From: Phallus indusiatus
Lineage: Eukaryota > Basidiomycota > Agaricomycetes > Phallales > Phallaceae
Direction: 5' to 3'
Length of the DNA: 64,000 nucleotides
NCBI GenBank assembly: GCA_027605045.1
Contig: JAQFWX010000001.1
Location: 558,001 to 622,000, forward strand
Shown here: positions 24,501 to 35,527 of the stretch, piece by piece
Position numbering within the stretch: position 1 is the first letter of the stretch
Layout: each line of letters starts with the position of its first letter
The notes under the pieces: generated by a model
The model's input: the letters and a program-made list of their open reading frames with translations, nothing else
Database searches by the model: none
What the model was told of the DNA's origin: nothing
Program-made: the position numbers and the translations under genes

Positions 24501-26399
24501 CCCCAGGATCACGCAAGAAGGCAATCCAGAGTTTTTTCAGGTACATTTTGACACGATCAATCGAGATTTGGGAGAGCTTGGGCGAATCGTATGGAAGGTC
24601 GAGCTGCGAGCAGGGAGACAAGCACGAGAAAAACAGACCAGAAACCACATGTCGAAGAGTCAGTTTGTAGGCCAGTGAGCACAGACTTGACGCGTGATTG
24701 TGAGTGGTTCTGATCAAGAGATATTATTACATGATTTGATAACAATTATAACCACTTACGCTGATGTCAGATAGTTGGTGCAGGTTGCGAATGGCATTGA
24801 GAATTACACGGTGAGTGTTTGCACTCCCGGTCTCAAGTTGAGACAGGTGGCCCATTGAATTTATGGCGATGGCTCGAACATCATCCTTTAATTGATGGTA
24901 ATCCCAAACAGTCCAATGGAAATTCGAGAGGTTTATGAACACCACACGCCGAAAGAATGTGCGCTTGAACATCGCACAAGTATTAAACGCGAAATCGCCT
25001 GTCTGGTTTTCGAGATTAGACAGGTCAGAGGAGGCATAATTAAAGAGTGAACATACTACAAGCGGTTTAGAAGATGTCAACGCATTCGCGACCTGTAACT
25101 CAAATCCGTTCTCCCCGGAAATAGCGATCCATGTGTGCAGGTGGTGTAAAATGCAGATGGAGTTTAGAAACTTCACGAAAATTTGCATCTCTTCGATTCG
25201 TAGGGTGTAGGCCGGGTTATCCCAACGGCTCAGATCTTCGGTATAGATCTGAGTTTCCTCTAGCTCCTCAACAGAGAAGCTATGGTGACCAACACGAGGG
25301 GTTATGTCAAGTGGAGAATGACGAGTGAGGTGTGTGGGAGGTGGACTGGGGGCACTAGGTGGAGACGGTTGTTTCGAGCCAGACCGTCTCTTTCGTGTAA
25401 GTGTTTTCTCTTTCATCTTGATCGTGCGAAGCTGAGATTTGAGGAAAAGTGAGTTCTTGGCCCGTTGTTGTCGTTTGGGCCCTCTCTTGAGCTGAAACGC
25501 GACTCTGCGTTTGGCGCGACGAGGCATTAAAGGAGTAATTCGTGCAGGCCGTCCCGCTCGTATATACCCACTGCGAACTAGTGAATTTGGACATGAATTT
25601 AGATCAGTTGATCGCAAATGCATGAATAGTATTTACTTACAGCCATTCGAGCTTGTTGAACTGGCATCGGATCCAGGCGATTGGAGAACTATGGCACTCC
25701 TGGAGGCTCGCGAGCCCGTTGTTTGAGCGTCGATACTAGTGTACTCCGGATCATGAAGTAATTGGTCGATTAGTCTGGGAATTTCAGCGTCAAATGCAGC
25801 ATCCGCAAGTTGGCGAGTTTGGGCAGCTGAACCTGTCGGGGTCACTGCTGATCTTTGAATTTCGGTTTCTTGTTCTGCACAATATATGCGTTTGCCATTA
25901 TGCGATATCATGACGAAATCAGACATACCTTGCCATGTTTTGATTGGTCCATTTCTTTCATACAAAGCGGACGCTCTCATGTGCACACAGATTCGTCCAG
26001 TCTGCTCAAATTGTTCGCATGGTGAGCAGCGTGGAATAGTGAGATCTACGTCAACGGCTTGAGGCCCCAGGTTACTACGACCAGTATACGTCAAGGATTG
26101 CAAGCTCAAACACAGATTGAACGCTTACTTTTGAAATCGCACATGATATCTTCGACTACCAACTTGTTCGATCCAGTCAGAGTCCCATATTTGATATGCA
26201 CGCCCGATTTCATCTTGAATGTGAGCCGGGATAACAGCAGGGTTCTGTTCGCTCTCTTCATAATATGGAAACCATTCATTGAGGATGATGGCTCCAAGGC
26301 GGTCAATGCTATTACACGAGAGAAAGTTAGAAAGGGCTGAAATTGAAGAAAAAAACACGAGCCGAGCCATACCGTTTGTTTTTACGCATATCTAGAAAC
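21566..26399 (-). pseudogene. KDZ transposase gene, 3' part: SWIM finger, two ULP1 domains, Tudor-like region
   Basis: It continues the gene after the Gypsy insertion (DMRKNKR, then after an intron IDRLGAIILNEWFPYY). A SWIM zinc finger follows (CSPC..CVH, about 26028-25984). The first ULP1-type cysteine protease domain has HW near 24917 and QTDSSTCGFW with Cys near 24649; the acidic position reads INSM instead of the usual YDS. A 53-bp intron just upstream of about 24342 joins it to a second, fully canonical ULP1 domain: SHW (His 23828-23826), VYDS (Asp 23777-23775) and QQKDGVSCG (Cys 23476-23474). A Tudor-like stretch (about 22990-22840, with GLFYPGRIRKI) and a helical tail precede the stop at 21568-21566. 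ULP1 domains in KDZ elements may remove SUMO or process the polyprotein. I read it as one gene; it could be two. Confidence 0.8.
26395..26399. repeat. Target-site duplication of Gypsy A, left copy (GAAAC)
   Basis: GAAAC directly abuts the TG of the left LTR. The matching copy abuts the CA of the right LTR at 42785-42789. Confidence 0.95.
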
Positions 26400-26796
26400 T
26401 GTTAGGGCTACTCAACTCAGACTAGAGGGAGGGGATCCTAAGTAATATATTGGAAGATAATTATACTACTCACCTAGAGGGAGGGGATCCTAAGAGAACA
26501 AGCTTAGGGACCCTCACTCTAGGTACAGCTACTATATACATAAAACGACGACGCGGCGTGCGACCCTGACACAGCTAAGTGCCAAGCGCCCAAGCCGAGC
26601 ACAAGCGACGTGATGTCACGGGCATCACGCCGTGTACGAGCGCGCAACGCGCGCGAGTAGAGAAGGTGAAATATGGACGGAGAGAATAAACGGATGGTAG
26701 AGGTAATGCACGGGAAATATAAATAAAGTATAGGGGAATATATACCGATGATAATAAATAAGGAAAAATGAGGGGACGCGGTAGCGTACCCTGACA
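26400..26796 (-). repeat. Gypsy A LTR, 3' LTR in element orientation
   Basis: 397 bp, identical by eye to 42388-42784. On the minus strand it starts TGTCAGGGTACGC and ends AGCCCTAACA. The polypurine tract (GAAGGGGGGGG, minus strand, about 26813-26800) lies directly upstream of it in element orientation. Confidence 0.96.
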
Positions 26797-26808
26797 CCAC
26801 CCCCCCCT

Positions 26809-28334
26809 TCAACGAGGCGGCGTCCCGACGCCTGTAGCTTCGACTAATGATGCTTGCAACTTGGAGAAATCGAAACGAGGGCGACGATGGAAAAGGAGAC
26901 CATTTATCGAGCGTGGCGCACTCGGGTGCTCACGATGGAACTGCCTAATGAGATCTGGGGCTGCAATATTCGACTCGGGTTCCCATTGATCATGCTCGGG
27001 ACCATAGCCTTCCCAACGCACCTTATATTCGAGTCGTCTCCGGAATACACGACTGTCCAAAATCCGTTCCACGACGTAGTGCTCACCGTCATCTCTGATC
27101 TCTGGAGGTGGGGGAGCCTTGACGCGACGACCCGGGATTGTATCTTCAACCTTTGGACGCAACTTTCCGACGTGGAATACTGGATGAAGCCTCGACATCG
27201 ACAGTGGTAGACGCAGCTTATATGCGTGCGACCCGACCTTGCTGACTATCGGAAAAGGCCCTAAGTACCGATGCGATAACTTGGCGGAGGGCCTGGTGGT
27301 ACGAATGTCGCTCGAATCGAGGTATACCTTGTCACCAACCTTGTATTCAGGTGCCGGGATGTGTTTCCGATCGTAGTACTTGGCCATCTCGTCCTTCGAC
27401 TTGGCTATAGCGGCCTTGGCTTCCTCTATCGTCGACTCCATACGCGTCTTGAACTCGTTGACAGATTCGATCTTGGAGTCGGCAACCAGCGGTTCGAATC
27501 CCATACGAGGATGTCGTCCAGTGTCGAGCTCGAACGGTGTCGCGCGCGTTGCTGAGTGTACGTGGTTGTTATATGCAAACTCAGCCAAGGGCAGTATCTG
27601 GTCCCAGTCGTCCTGTCGCTCAGAGGTGAAAAGTCGGAGGTATTGTTCGACTTCTGCGTTGACACGCTCTGTCTGACCATCGGTTTGAGGATGATATGCC
27701 GTGGAGGGTGCAAGCCGTATGCCCAGGAGCCTAGAAAGCTCCTGTGTGAAGCGGGACGCGAACTGGGGGCCCCTGTCAGAGATCACCTTCATGGGGAGAC
27801 CATGGAGCTTCCAGACGTGTTGAAGGTACAGACGGGCTAGACCTGTCGCGTCAAGTGTCGTAAATGTCGGCACGAAATGAACCCGTTTGGTGAGAGAGTC
27901 GACGACAGAGAGGATCGCGTCGAAACCGTTGGATTCTGGTAGCTCCACGATGAAGTCGACCGAGATGTGTTCCCAAGGTCGACTTGGCACTTCTGTGGGT
28001 CGGAGAAGGCCATAGGGAGCATGACGAGACGGTTTCGTACGTAGACACATATCGCAGGCCTCGACATAGCGTTGGACATACCTAGAGACACCTGGCCACC
28101 AGAAGGTGCGCGAAACGAGCTCGAGAGTCTTGAAACGACCTGGGTGACCACCGAGTTTGGTGTCGTGGTGCCTGGAAAGGATTTTCCGACGTAACTCGTC
28201 CACGTTGGGCACATAAACCTTGCCACGATAGTACAGGAGGTCCTGGTCTTCAAACCATTCCGACGAGTGAGCTGAACGACCACCCAGTGCACGAAGTGTT
28301 GCAACGGCTTTGGAAACGCTATCTTCGACCTTGC
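26809..28334 (-). pseudogene. pol: Gypsy A pol, 3' part (integrase and chromodomain)
   Basis: Resumes at KVEDSVSKAVATL, directly after the hAT element. It has the HHCC zinc-binding site (HDTKLGGHPGRFK, CDMCLRTK), the DDE core (DFIVELPES, DRGPQF, and a Glu downstream in TERVNAEVEQYL), a GPF/Y-type module (YLGPFPIV) and a C-terminal chromodomain (YVVERILDSR, then VRWEGYGPEHDQWEPESN). The chromodomain probably directs insertion towards marked chromatin. The upstream part of an uninterrupted frame reading into the hAT end is not element sequence. Confidence 0.93.
28327..28334. repeat. hAT target-site duplication, left copy
   Basis: GACCTTGC is found directly outside both hAT ends (28327-28334 and 38490-38497). 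An 8-bp duplication is the hAT hallmark. Confidence 0.95.
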
Positions 28335-28358
28335 TAGTGATGCCGAAGTTCGGTTCGG
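28335..28358 (+). repeat. hAT left terminal inverted repeat
   Basis: Perfect inverted match over 24 bases to 38466-38489. Confidence 0.96.
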
Positions 28359-28505
28359 GAACCGTTTTGAACCCGAACCGATCGCGAACCGAACCATGGT
28401 TCGGCTTACATAAGCCGGACCGAACCGACCCCGAACCACTGGTTCGGGTTCTGGTTCGGCAGTGGGTGACTTGTAATGAACCGGTTCGAACCGTCGAACC
28501 GTGTA
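28359..28505. repeat. hAT left subterminal repeats
   Basis: Dense copies of GGTTCGG / CCGAACC in both orientations, the usual kind of subterminal transposase-binding array. Confidence 0.8.
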
Positions 28506-28583
28506 GGTATTTTGCTGCTGGCTTCACACTCATAACAGTAGAGAAATTTCACTAGTTATTTTATTCAATTTGATAACAAAAAC

Positions 28584-29704
28584 ATGGCCGGCTTGCTTGC
28601 CCCAAGCTTAAGTTACATAAGCCCTACACAACAGTTTTTTTCTATTACTAACCAACCCCGAATGAACGACGAAAATCCTAATGGTTGTGCATTAGATGCA
28701 CAGGGAAATCTAAAAGACGCGTCCCAAATTCGATTCATGTACTCACCATCAGCAGAAGATGTAGCCTTACATTCACCAAGCAGTCGTCCCGAGTCTCCCG
28801 ACCTCACACTTGTCCGTAGTTCTGGTCGAACTCTTCGGCCTCGGACTAAGGCAGCTGCTGAGACCAAATCCACCCAACCTGGGAAGAGAAAAAGACCAGA
28901 TGTCCCAAAAACAAACAAAAAAAAGCGTACGGTGCGAGAGTGGATGGTTTCTGATGCTGAGGAAGAGGACGATGATGATGATGATGGTGATGGTGATGGT
29001 GATGGTGATGGTGATAGTGATGGTGTTGGTGATGATGATGACGGAGATGGTTATGATGATGCTCAGGACGATGAAGAAACGACTGCAATCCTAGATAAGG
29101 ATGAATATCTAATCACGGCACGCGCAAAGCATGAAAAGGCCCGGGTAAGTTTCATTGTTATCATGCAAGGAGTTGCTAACACTTACTTAGAATAGCGGCC
29201 GTCATACAGACTCGCGCACAGATGACATACGAGGTGTATTTACACCCGCAAGCCGTACGGTTACCAACAGTGATGGGAGTTTGGAAACTGTGGACGGCCA
29301 TATTTGTAATATATGCAAGTACGTCTATTGTGCTTCTTAAACTCTCACGTTACCTTACGCTGCCACCAATCCTTAACCAGGGCCCAAGGAGCGTCAGACG
29401 AGGCGATCTTTTTTAAAGGGAATAATTCAACCATGCGCACTCATATATCGAGGTAAGTACTTACTAAGACCTTTTATCTGAAATTGTTACCTGACGCCGG
29501 TTCACAGGGCGAAAAATCACTTCAAAATCTATGAGAAGAAATGCCAGCAGAACGGGATCGCGGTTCATCCACGTACTATTCCCAAGAAGGAAAAGGAAAC
29601 ATACCTGTATGTGACCTTTTCCGTCTGTTTCTGATAGTTTAACTAACGTTTGAACAGTCAAATGACGCTAGATCCCGAGAAACTCAGAGCTGCCGCCCAC
29701 TCAC
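28584..29704 (+). pseudogene. hAT transposase, 5' part (BED finger)
   Basis: Starts at ATG 28584 in good context. The first exon is basic, then strongly acidic with a GD/DD run. Next come a BED-type zinc finger split by introns (HICNICK, then NNSTMRTHISR and a following His) and a charged linker. The frame ends at AAAHS, where Gypsy B is inserted, and continues correctly at 35928. With the Gypsy in place only this N-terminal piece could be translated normally. Confidence 0.88.
29700..29704. repeat. Target-site duplication of Gypsy B, left copy (CTCAC)
   Basis: CTCAC directly outside the 5' LTR. The matching copy is at 35928-35932. Confidence 0.95.
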
Positions 29705-30104
29705 TGTCAGGGTACGCTACCGCGTCCCCTCATTTTTCCTTATTTATTATCATCGGTATATGTTTATTTCTATTTCATTTACATTTCCCGTCCATTACTT
29801 CCATTTTCCGTTTCCTCGTTCTGCCTCTATTTCACTTTCTTTACTCGCGCGCGTCGCGCGCTCGTACTCGGCGTGATGCCCGTGACATCACGTCGCTTAG
29901 GTTCGGTTCGGGCGCCTAGCACTTAGCTGTGTCAGGGCCGCACGCCGCGCTATCGTTTTTCATGTATATAGTCGCTGTCCCTAGAGTGAGGGTCCCTAAG
30001 CTTGTTCTCTTAGGATCCCCTCCCTCTAGGTGAGTAGTTAGTGTTTTCCGCAATATATTATCTTAGGATCCCCTCCCTCTAGCCTGAGCTGAGTAGCCCT
30101 AACA
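29705..30104 (+). repeat. Gypsy B 5' LTR
   Basis: 400 bp, TGTCAGGG to CCTAACA. Likely U3/R border at 29998. Two 21-bp direct repeats lie in U5 at 30009-30029 and 30062-30082. Confidence 0.97.
29964..30008 (+). promoter_or_regulatory. Gypsy B LTR core promoter and putative self-primer
   Basis: GTATATA at 29964-29970 lies about 30 nt before AAGCTTGTTCT at 29998-30008. If transcription starts at that A, the first 11 nt of the RNA pair exactly with the primer-binding site at 30107-30117. The 11-mer is embedded between CCTAAG and CTTAGG, which could form a hairpin. Confidence 0.6.
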
Positions 30105-30106
30105 GT

Positions 30107-30117
30107 AGAACAAGCTT
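30107..30117 (+). promoter_or_regulatory. Gypsy B primer-binding site, self-complementary
   Basis: AGAACAAGCTT lies 2 nt after the LTR end and is an exact complement of LTR bases 29998-30008. It is also part of the short palindrome GTAGAA-CAAGC-TTCTAC. Confidence 0.7.
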
Positions 30118-30266
30118 CTACTCGCAGACTGGCCGTTTTTATCGACACTCGCTATCGAAAAATCGCTCGACACCGACTATCGCAGTGTCGTATTTTTCCC
30201 TCGAGTCCCGTCTATAACCGACCCCTCTGCTCCATCTTAAAAACCCCATTTTCCTTTCTCTCTCTC

Positions 30267-31577
30267 ATGGACTCTTCTCCTCCACCCTCTGCACCCCCAC
30301 TCGTCACCCTCAACGATGTAGCGACTATTATTATGCGGCAGTTCGCGGAAATGGATGCCCGCCTGGCAAGACAGGAATCCCAGGCCTCACAAATGATTGA
30401 GGTGCTGCAGAGCATCCGAGACGCGGCTAGAGCTGCTCCAACCCAAAACTCCCCTGTGGGCGACGCGTCCTCGTCTGGACAACCACCGGCTCCTGAGCAT
30501 CAAGCCAGTTCCCGCTCTTCCCGAAATACCCGACCTGCTGTACCTCCTTCGTTCGACGGAGATCGCTCCAAGGGTCGCGCCTTTTGGAACACTGTCGAGT
30601 TTTACATGAGTATATGCAGTCGCGATTTCGAGACTGATGAACTCAAGATCGGCTGGGCGATGTCGTACATGACCGAAGGTCGCGCCCTTACCTTCAGCGA
30701 ATCTATGCTGAAAAGGTATCAAAGAGGAGAGAAGCCCTTCGCTGACTGGGATGCCTTCCGGGAAAGATTCAAGGCCGATTTCTTTCCACAATCCGAGCAA
30801 GAAGACGCCATCAACACCCTCTACTCCAACCGCTATGTCCAAGGCAACAGGACTGTAGAGGAATATGTAGACGCCTTCCGCGTACTCATTGAGCACGCTG
30901 GCTTTACGGAAGGACTCGCCATTAACACGTACTTTCGTAATGGTTTAGACCCGGCAATTGCATCTCTGGTAGCGACGATGAAGGACCGACCCGCACTCCA
31001 CGACTACGAAGGCTGGATCAGGCAAGCACGCATGTTTGACATGGACAGGCGTGCCAACGAGGCCTTCACCGCTGCTCGCCGTCGACTCGTGGGCTCTGGA
31101 ACGGCTCAGACAAATCCCGCAGCTGTCCCCATTAATCGACCTCGTCCCACCCCTTTTCCGTCATATCAGACCCTCCAGATCCAGAGGAGGCCCCCTGCCC
31201 CTTCCTATCAGGCTCCTCCCTATCCACCTCCCAGGCCAGCATCTCAAATCGTGCCCACGTTGCCTCCAAGACCTGCGGCTCCTGCTCCTGCACCACAGGT
31301 TAGGCATGATCCGATGGACGTTGACACTGCCCGTCGACGTGCTGGCCCAGAATCAACCAGGTGTCGTCGCTGTGGAGCAGCAGGCCATTGGGCTCGCGAA
31401 TGCCCTCGTGCGTATGACATCCGATATCTTCAACCCGAGGAATTAGACGACAGTATCGCGCATCTGCTGGCCCAGAAAGATGCGCTAGAAGCCCAGACAC
31501 GTGGTGACTCTGCTCTGACAGAGGGGGAGACTGTAGCTGCAGCAGAGGTAGAGGATTTTCAAAACGGCGACGAGTGA
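30267..31577 (+). CDS. gag: Gypsy B gag
   Basis: 436 aa, the same length as A gag. Capsid region, Pro-rich linker and CCHC knuckle (CRRCGAAGHWARECP). It forms the particle that packages the element RNA. The stop TGA at 31575-31577 overlaps the pol frame in the -1 phase; the first in-frame ATG of pol is only at about 31740, so pol is probably made by a frameshift or re-initiation. I see no classical slippery heptamer. Confidence 0.93.
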   Translation: MDSSPPPSAPPLVTLNDVATIIMRQFAEMDARLARQESQASQMIEVLQSIRDAARAAPTQNSPVGDASSSGQPPAPEHQASSRSSRNTRPAVPPSFDGDRSKGRAFWNTVEFYMSICSRDFETDELKIGWAMSYMTEGRALTFSESMLKRYQRGEKPFADWDAFRERFKADFFPQSEQEDAINTLYSNRYVQGNRTVEEYVDAFRVLIEHAGFTEGLAINTYFRNGLDPAIASLVATMKDRPALHDYEGWIRQARMFDMDRRANEAFTAARRRLVGSGTAQTNPAAVPINRPRPTPFPSYQTLQIQRRPPAPSYQAPPYPPPRPASQIVPTLPPRPAAPAPAPQVRHDPMDVDTARRRAGPESTRCRRCGAAGHWARECPRAYDIRYLQPEELDDSIAHLLAQKDALEAQTRGDSALTEGETVAAAEVEDFQNGDE

Positions 31578-34500
31578 ACGATGCACCCTCGTTGCCGACA
31601 TCTAATAGATTCGACATTTTGTACATAGATCGCGAACAAAATGACACTTCTGATTCGAATCTAACTACCCCTGCTGCATCCCCTGCTAAACCCGAAGAAT
31701 CGTCTCCACCTGCTACACGCTCTGTTTCAACTCCATGTATGCTGTCGCCTTCTCAACGTCGCGCATTGCCAAGCGAATACCGACTCGCAGCTACTGCTGG
31801 TACGCAGAAGCTAGAGATCCCGGTGGAACTACAGAGTGTTGACACTGGAGCCCTGCTGCACAGCAAGGCCATGCTGGACACTGGAGCTAGCGGTATGTTC
31901 CTCGATCGCGACTTTGTCGAAAAACATCGGCTTCCCTCCGTGCGTCTTGCTAAACCAATTCCCGTGTTCAACGTTGATGGTACGCCCAACCACGCTGGCT
32001 CTATCACCCACGTCGTTGACCTGGTTGTTCGATTTCGGGATCATTCCGAACGCACCTTGTTCGCCGTTACCTCGCTCAAGTATCCCGTCCTATTTGGGCT
32101 GCCGTGGTTCAAGGCTCACAATCCCGTCATAGACTACACAACTGGTCAAGTGGAGTTCATGCGCTGCAGCCCCAGTTGTCGGTCTTGTGCTCCACGCTGG
32201 CCAGCGGGTAAGCTCTCTAAGCGCGCGTTCCAACAGATCCGACGCGCACCTTTACCAGAGCTCGACAACACTGAGGCCGATGATCCTGATATACCAGACC
32301 TGGTTGACGTCGAGTCTGAGATTGAAGAGGGTGATCGACTGTTCGCGATATCAATGCTACCCGACGAGCCCGACACTCACCGCATATATGCCACCGAGAC
32401 CATCTCCCAGCGACTGGCTCAGGCCCACGCCAACAACGCAGACGCACCAGCTCCCAAGGGTTTTCGGGACATCGTGCCAGAGAGGTTCCACGACTTTGCC
32501 GACATTTTCTCGAAGGAGTCATTCGATTCGTTGCCGCAGTCGAAGAAGTGGGATCACCCGATAGAACTTGTGCCAGGTTCCGAGCCCAAGTCTTGCAAGA
32601 TCTACCCGCTGTCACCTAACGAACAGGCCGAGTTAGATGCGTTTCTGGAAGAGAACCTTGCGTCTGGACGAATCCGGCCCTCCAAGTCGCCCATGGCGTC
32701 CCCGGTGTTCTTCATTAAGAAGAAAGATGGCTCTCTTCGCCTTATTCAGGACTATCGCGCGTTGAATGCCATGACAATCAAGAATCGCTACCCGCTGCCT
32801 CTGATCTCGGAACTCATCAACAAACTGCAAGGTGCCCGGTACTTTACCAAGCTGGACGTGCGCTGGGGTTACAACAACGTACGGATAAAGGAAGGAGATG
32901 AGTGGAAGGCCGCTTTCCGCACCAATCGTGGCCTCTTCGAGCCCTTGGTGATGTTTTTTGGTCTCACTAACAGTCCTGCCACCTTCCAGACAATGATGAA
33001 TGAGATCTTTGAAGACATGATCTCGGAAGGTGTCGTTGCCGTCTATATCGACGACATTCTCATTTACACTCGGGATCGGGAACAGCACGACAGGGTGACA
33101 CGACGCGTTCTCGAACGTCTCCGTGAACACAAACTGTATCTCAAGGCAGAGAAGTGCGAGTTCTGCCGGACTAAGATCGAGTACTTGGGTGTTGTCATTT
33201 CCGAGAACACGGTCGAGATGGATCCCGCGAAAGTCTCGGGTGTCAGAGACTGGCCTGTCCCGAAGAACGTCACGGAGGTCCAGTCCTTCCTGGGCTTCGC
33301 CAACTTCTACCGTCGGTTTATCAAGGATTTCGCGTATTGCCAATCCCATGTTCGGGTTAACCAAGAAGGATACGTCCTTCGTCTGGTCCGACACTTGTCA
33401 GCACGCTTTCGATACTCTGAAGTCGTCAATCACCTCTGCTCCTATTCTCCTCATCCCCAACCCCGCTAATCCTTACCGGGTTGAAGCAGACAGCTCCGAC
33501 TTTGCAACAGGCGCAGTTCTTTCACAGTTGTCGAGCGAAGACGGTAAATGGCACCCAGTTGCCTTCTTCTCGAAGGCCCTCAGTCCCGTTGAACGCAACT
33601 ACGAGATTCACGACAAGGAGATGCTTGCTATCATACGGTCCTTAGAGGAATGGCGACACTTTCTTGAAGGCGCGTCTCACCCTATCGACATACGGACTGA
33701 TCACAAGAATCTCGAGTATTTCATGTCCGCGCGTAACCTCAATCGTCGCCAAGCCAGATGGTCAGTATATCTCTCACGATTCGACTTTACTCTGCAGCAT
33801 ATACCGGGTAAGTCGATGGGTAAACCTGATGGCTTATCCCGTCGCCCAGATCATGGCTCGGGAAAGGACGACAATCGTGGCGTCACCTTAATCCGACCCG
33901 AAATGTTTGCAATCAATGCTCTGCAAACATTCCGTCTTAAGGGGGAGGAGGAGGATCTTCTACGCCAGATTCGCAAGGCCAATCGGGAAGGCAAGGTTGA
34001 GGATAGTGTGTCCAAAGCCGTTGCAACACTTCGTGCACTGGGTGGTCGTTCGGCTCACTCGTCGGAATGGTTTGAAGACCAGGACCTCCTCTACTATCGC
34101 GGCAAGGTTTATGTGCCAAATGTGGACGAATTGCGTCGGAAAATCCTTTCCAGACACCACGACACCAAACTCGGTGGTCACCCGGGTCGTTTCAAGACTC
34201 TTGAGCTCGTTTCGCGCACCTTTTGGTGGCCAGGCGTCTCTAGGTATGTACAACGCTATGTAGAGGCCTGCGACATGTGTCTACGTACGAAACCGTCTCG
34301 TCATGCCCCCTATGGACTTCTCCGACCCACAGAAGTGCCAAGTCGACCCTGGGAACACATCTCAGTCGACTTCATCGTGGAGCTGCCAGAATCCAACGGT
34401 TTCGACGCGATCCTCTCTGTCGTCGACTCTCTCACCAAACGGGTTCATTTCGTGCCGACATTTACGACACTTGACGCGACAGGTCTGGCCCGACTGTACC

Positions 34501-35516
34501 TCCAGCACGTCTGGAAGCTCCATGGGCTTCCCATGAAGGTGATCTCTGACAGGGGCCCCCAGTTCGCGTCCCGCTTCACGCAGGAGCTTTCTAGGCTCCT
34601 TGGCATACGGCTTGCACCCTCTACTGCATATCATCCTCAAACCGATGGTCAGACAGAACGCGTCAATGCAGAAGTCGAGCAGTATCTTCGGCTCTTCACC
34701 TCAGAGCGACAGGACGACTGGGACCAGCTGCTGCCCATGGCTGAGTTCGCATACAACAACCATGTGCACTCAGCCACGCGTTCGACACCTTTTGAGCTCG
34801 ACACGGGACGACATCCTCGTATGGGATTCGAACCGCAGGTTGCCGACTCGAAGATCGAATCTGCCAACGAGTTCAAGACGCGTATGGAATCGACGATAGA
34901 GGAAGCCAAGGCCGCTATAGCCAGGTCGAAAGACGAGATGGCCAAGTATTACGATCGGAAACACATCCCAGCACCTGAATACAAGGTTGGCGACAAGGTA
35001 TACCTCGATTCGAGCGACATCCGCACCACCAGACCTTCCGCCAAATTGTCGCATCGGTACCTAGGCCCATTTCCGATAGTCAACAAGGTCGGATCCCATG
35101 CATACAGGCTACGTCTACCACTGTCGATGTCAAGACTCCACCCCGTCTTCCATGTCGGGAAGTTACGTCCAAAGGTCGAAGATACGATCCCGGGTCGTCG
35201 TGTTAAGGCTCCACCACCTCCTGAGGTCAGAGACGACGGTGAACACTACGTCGTGGAACGGATTCTGGACAGTCGTGTCTTCCGGAGACGACTCGAGTAT
35301 AAGGTGCGTTGGGAAGGCTATGGTCCCGAGCACGATCAGTGGGAACCCGAGTCGAATATTGCAGCCCCAGATCTCATTAAGGAATTCCACCGCGAACATC
35401 CGAGTGCGCCACGCTCGATAAATGGCCTTCTTTTCCATCGTCGCCCTCGGTTTGATTTTTCTAAGTTACAAGCGTCATTAGTCGAAGCTACAGGCGTCGG
35501 GACGCCGCCTCGTTGA
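31574..35516 (+). pseudogene. pol: Gypsy B pol with a 2-base deletion
   Basis: Domains in order: retropepsin (DTGAS near residue 102), reverse transcriptase (YIDD near 495), RNase H, HHCC plus DDE integrase, GPF/Y-type module and chromodomain ending PRFDFSKLQ. Compared with copy A, two bases of a CGCG are missing at about 33334, between RT and RNase H. The first frame then runs out of register to 33469, and the RNase H-integrase part stays open in another frame to the stop at 35514-35516. The copy would thus make protease and RT but no integrase by normal decoding. Everything else looks intact. Confidence 0.92.
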
Positions 35517-35524
35517 AGGGGGGA
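35515..35524 (+). promoter_or_regulatory. Gypsy B polypurine tract
   Basis: GAAGGGGGGA overlaps the pol stop and lies 3 nt before the 3' LTR. It is the expected primer for plus-strand DNA. Confidence 0.8.
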
Positions 35525-35527
35525 TGG

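Noticed and set aside
27480..27500. GGTTCGAATCCC as a tRNA T-arm
   Set aside because: It is inside the integrase coding region of Gypsy A, and copy B has the same codons; no cloverleaf around it.
28335..28533. N-terminal part of the frame upstream of the A integrase (28335-28533)
   Set aside because: It is the hAT terminal and subterminal repeat read by chance in the integrase frame.
28810..29094. Met/Val-rich and His-rich frames in the hAT 5' region
   Set aside because: Shadows of the acidic GD-repeat in the transposase's true frame.
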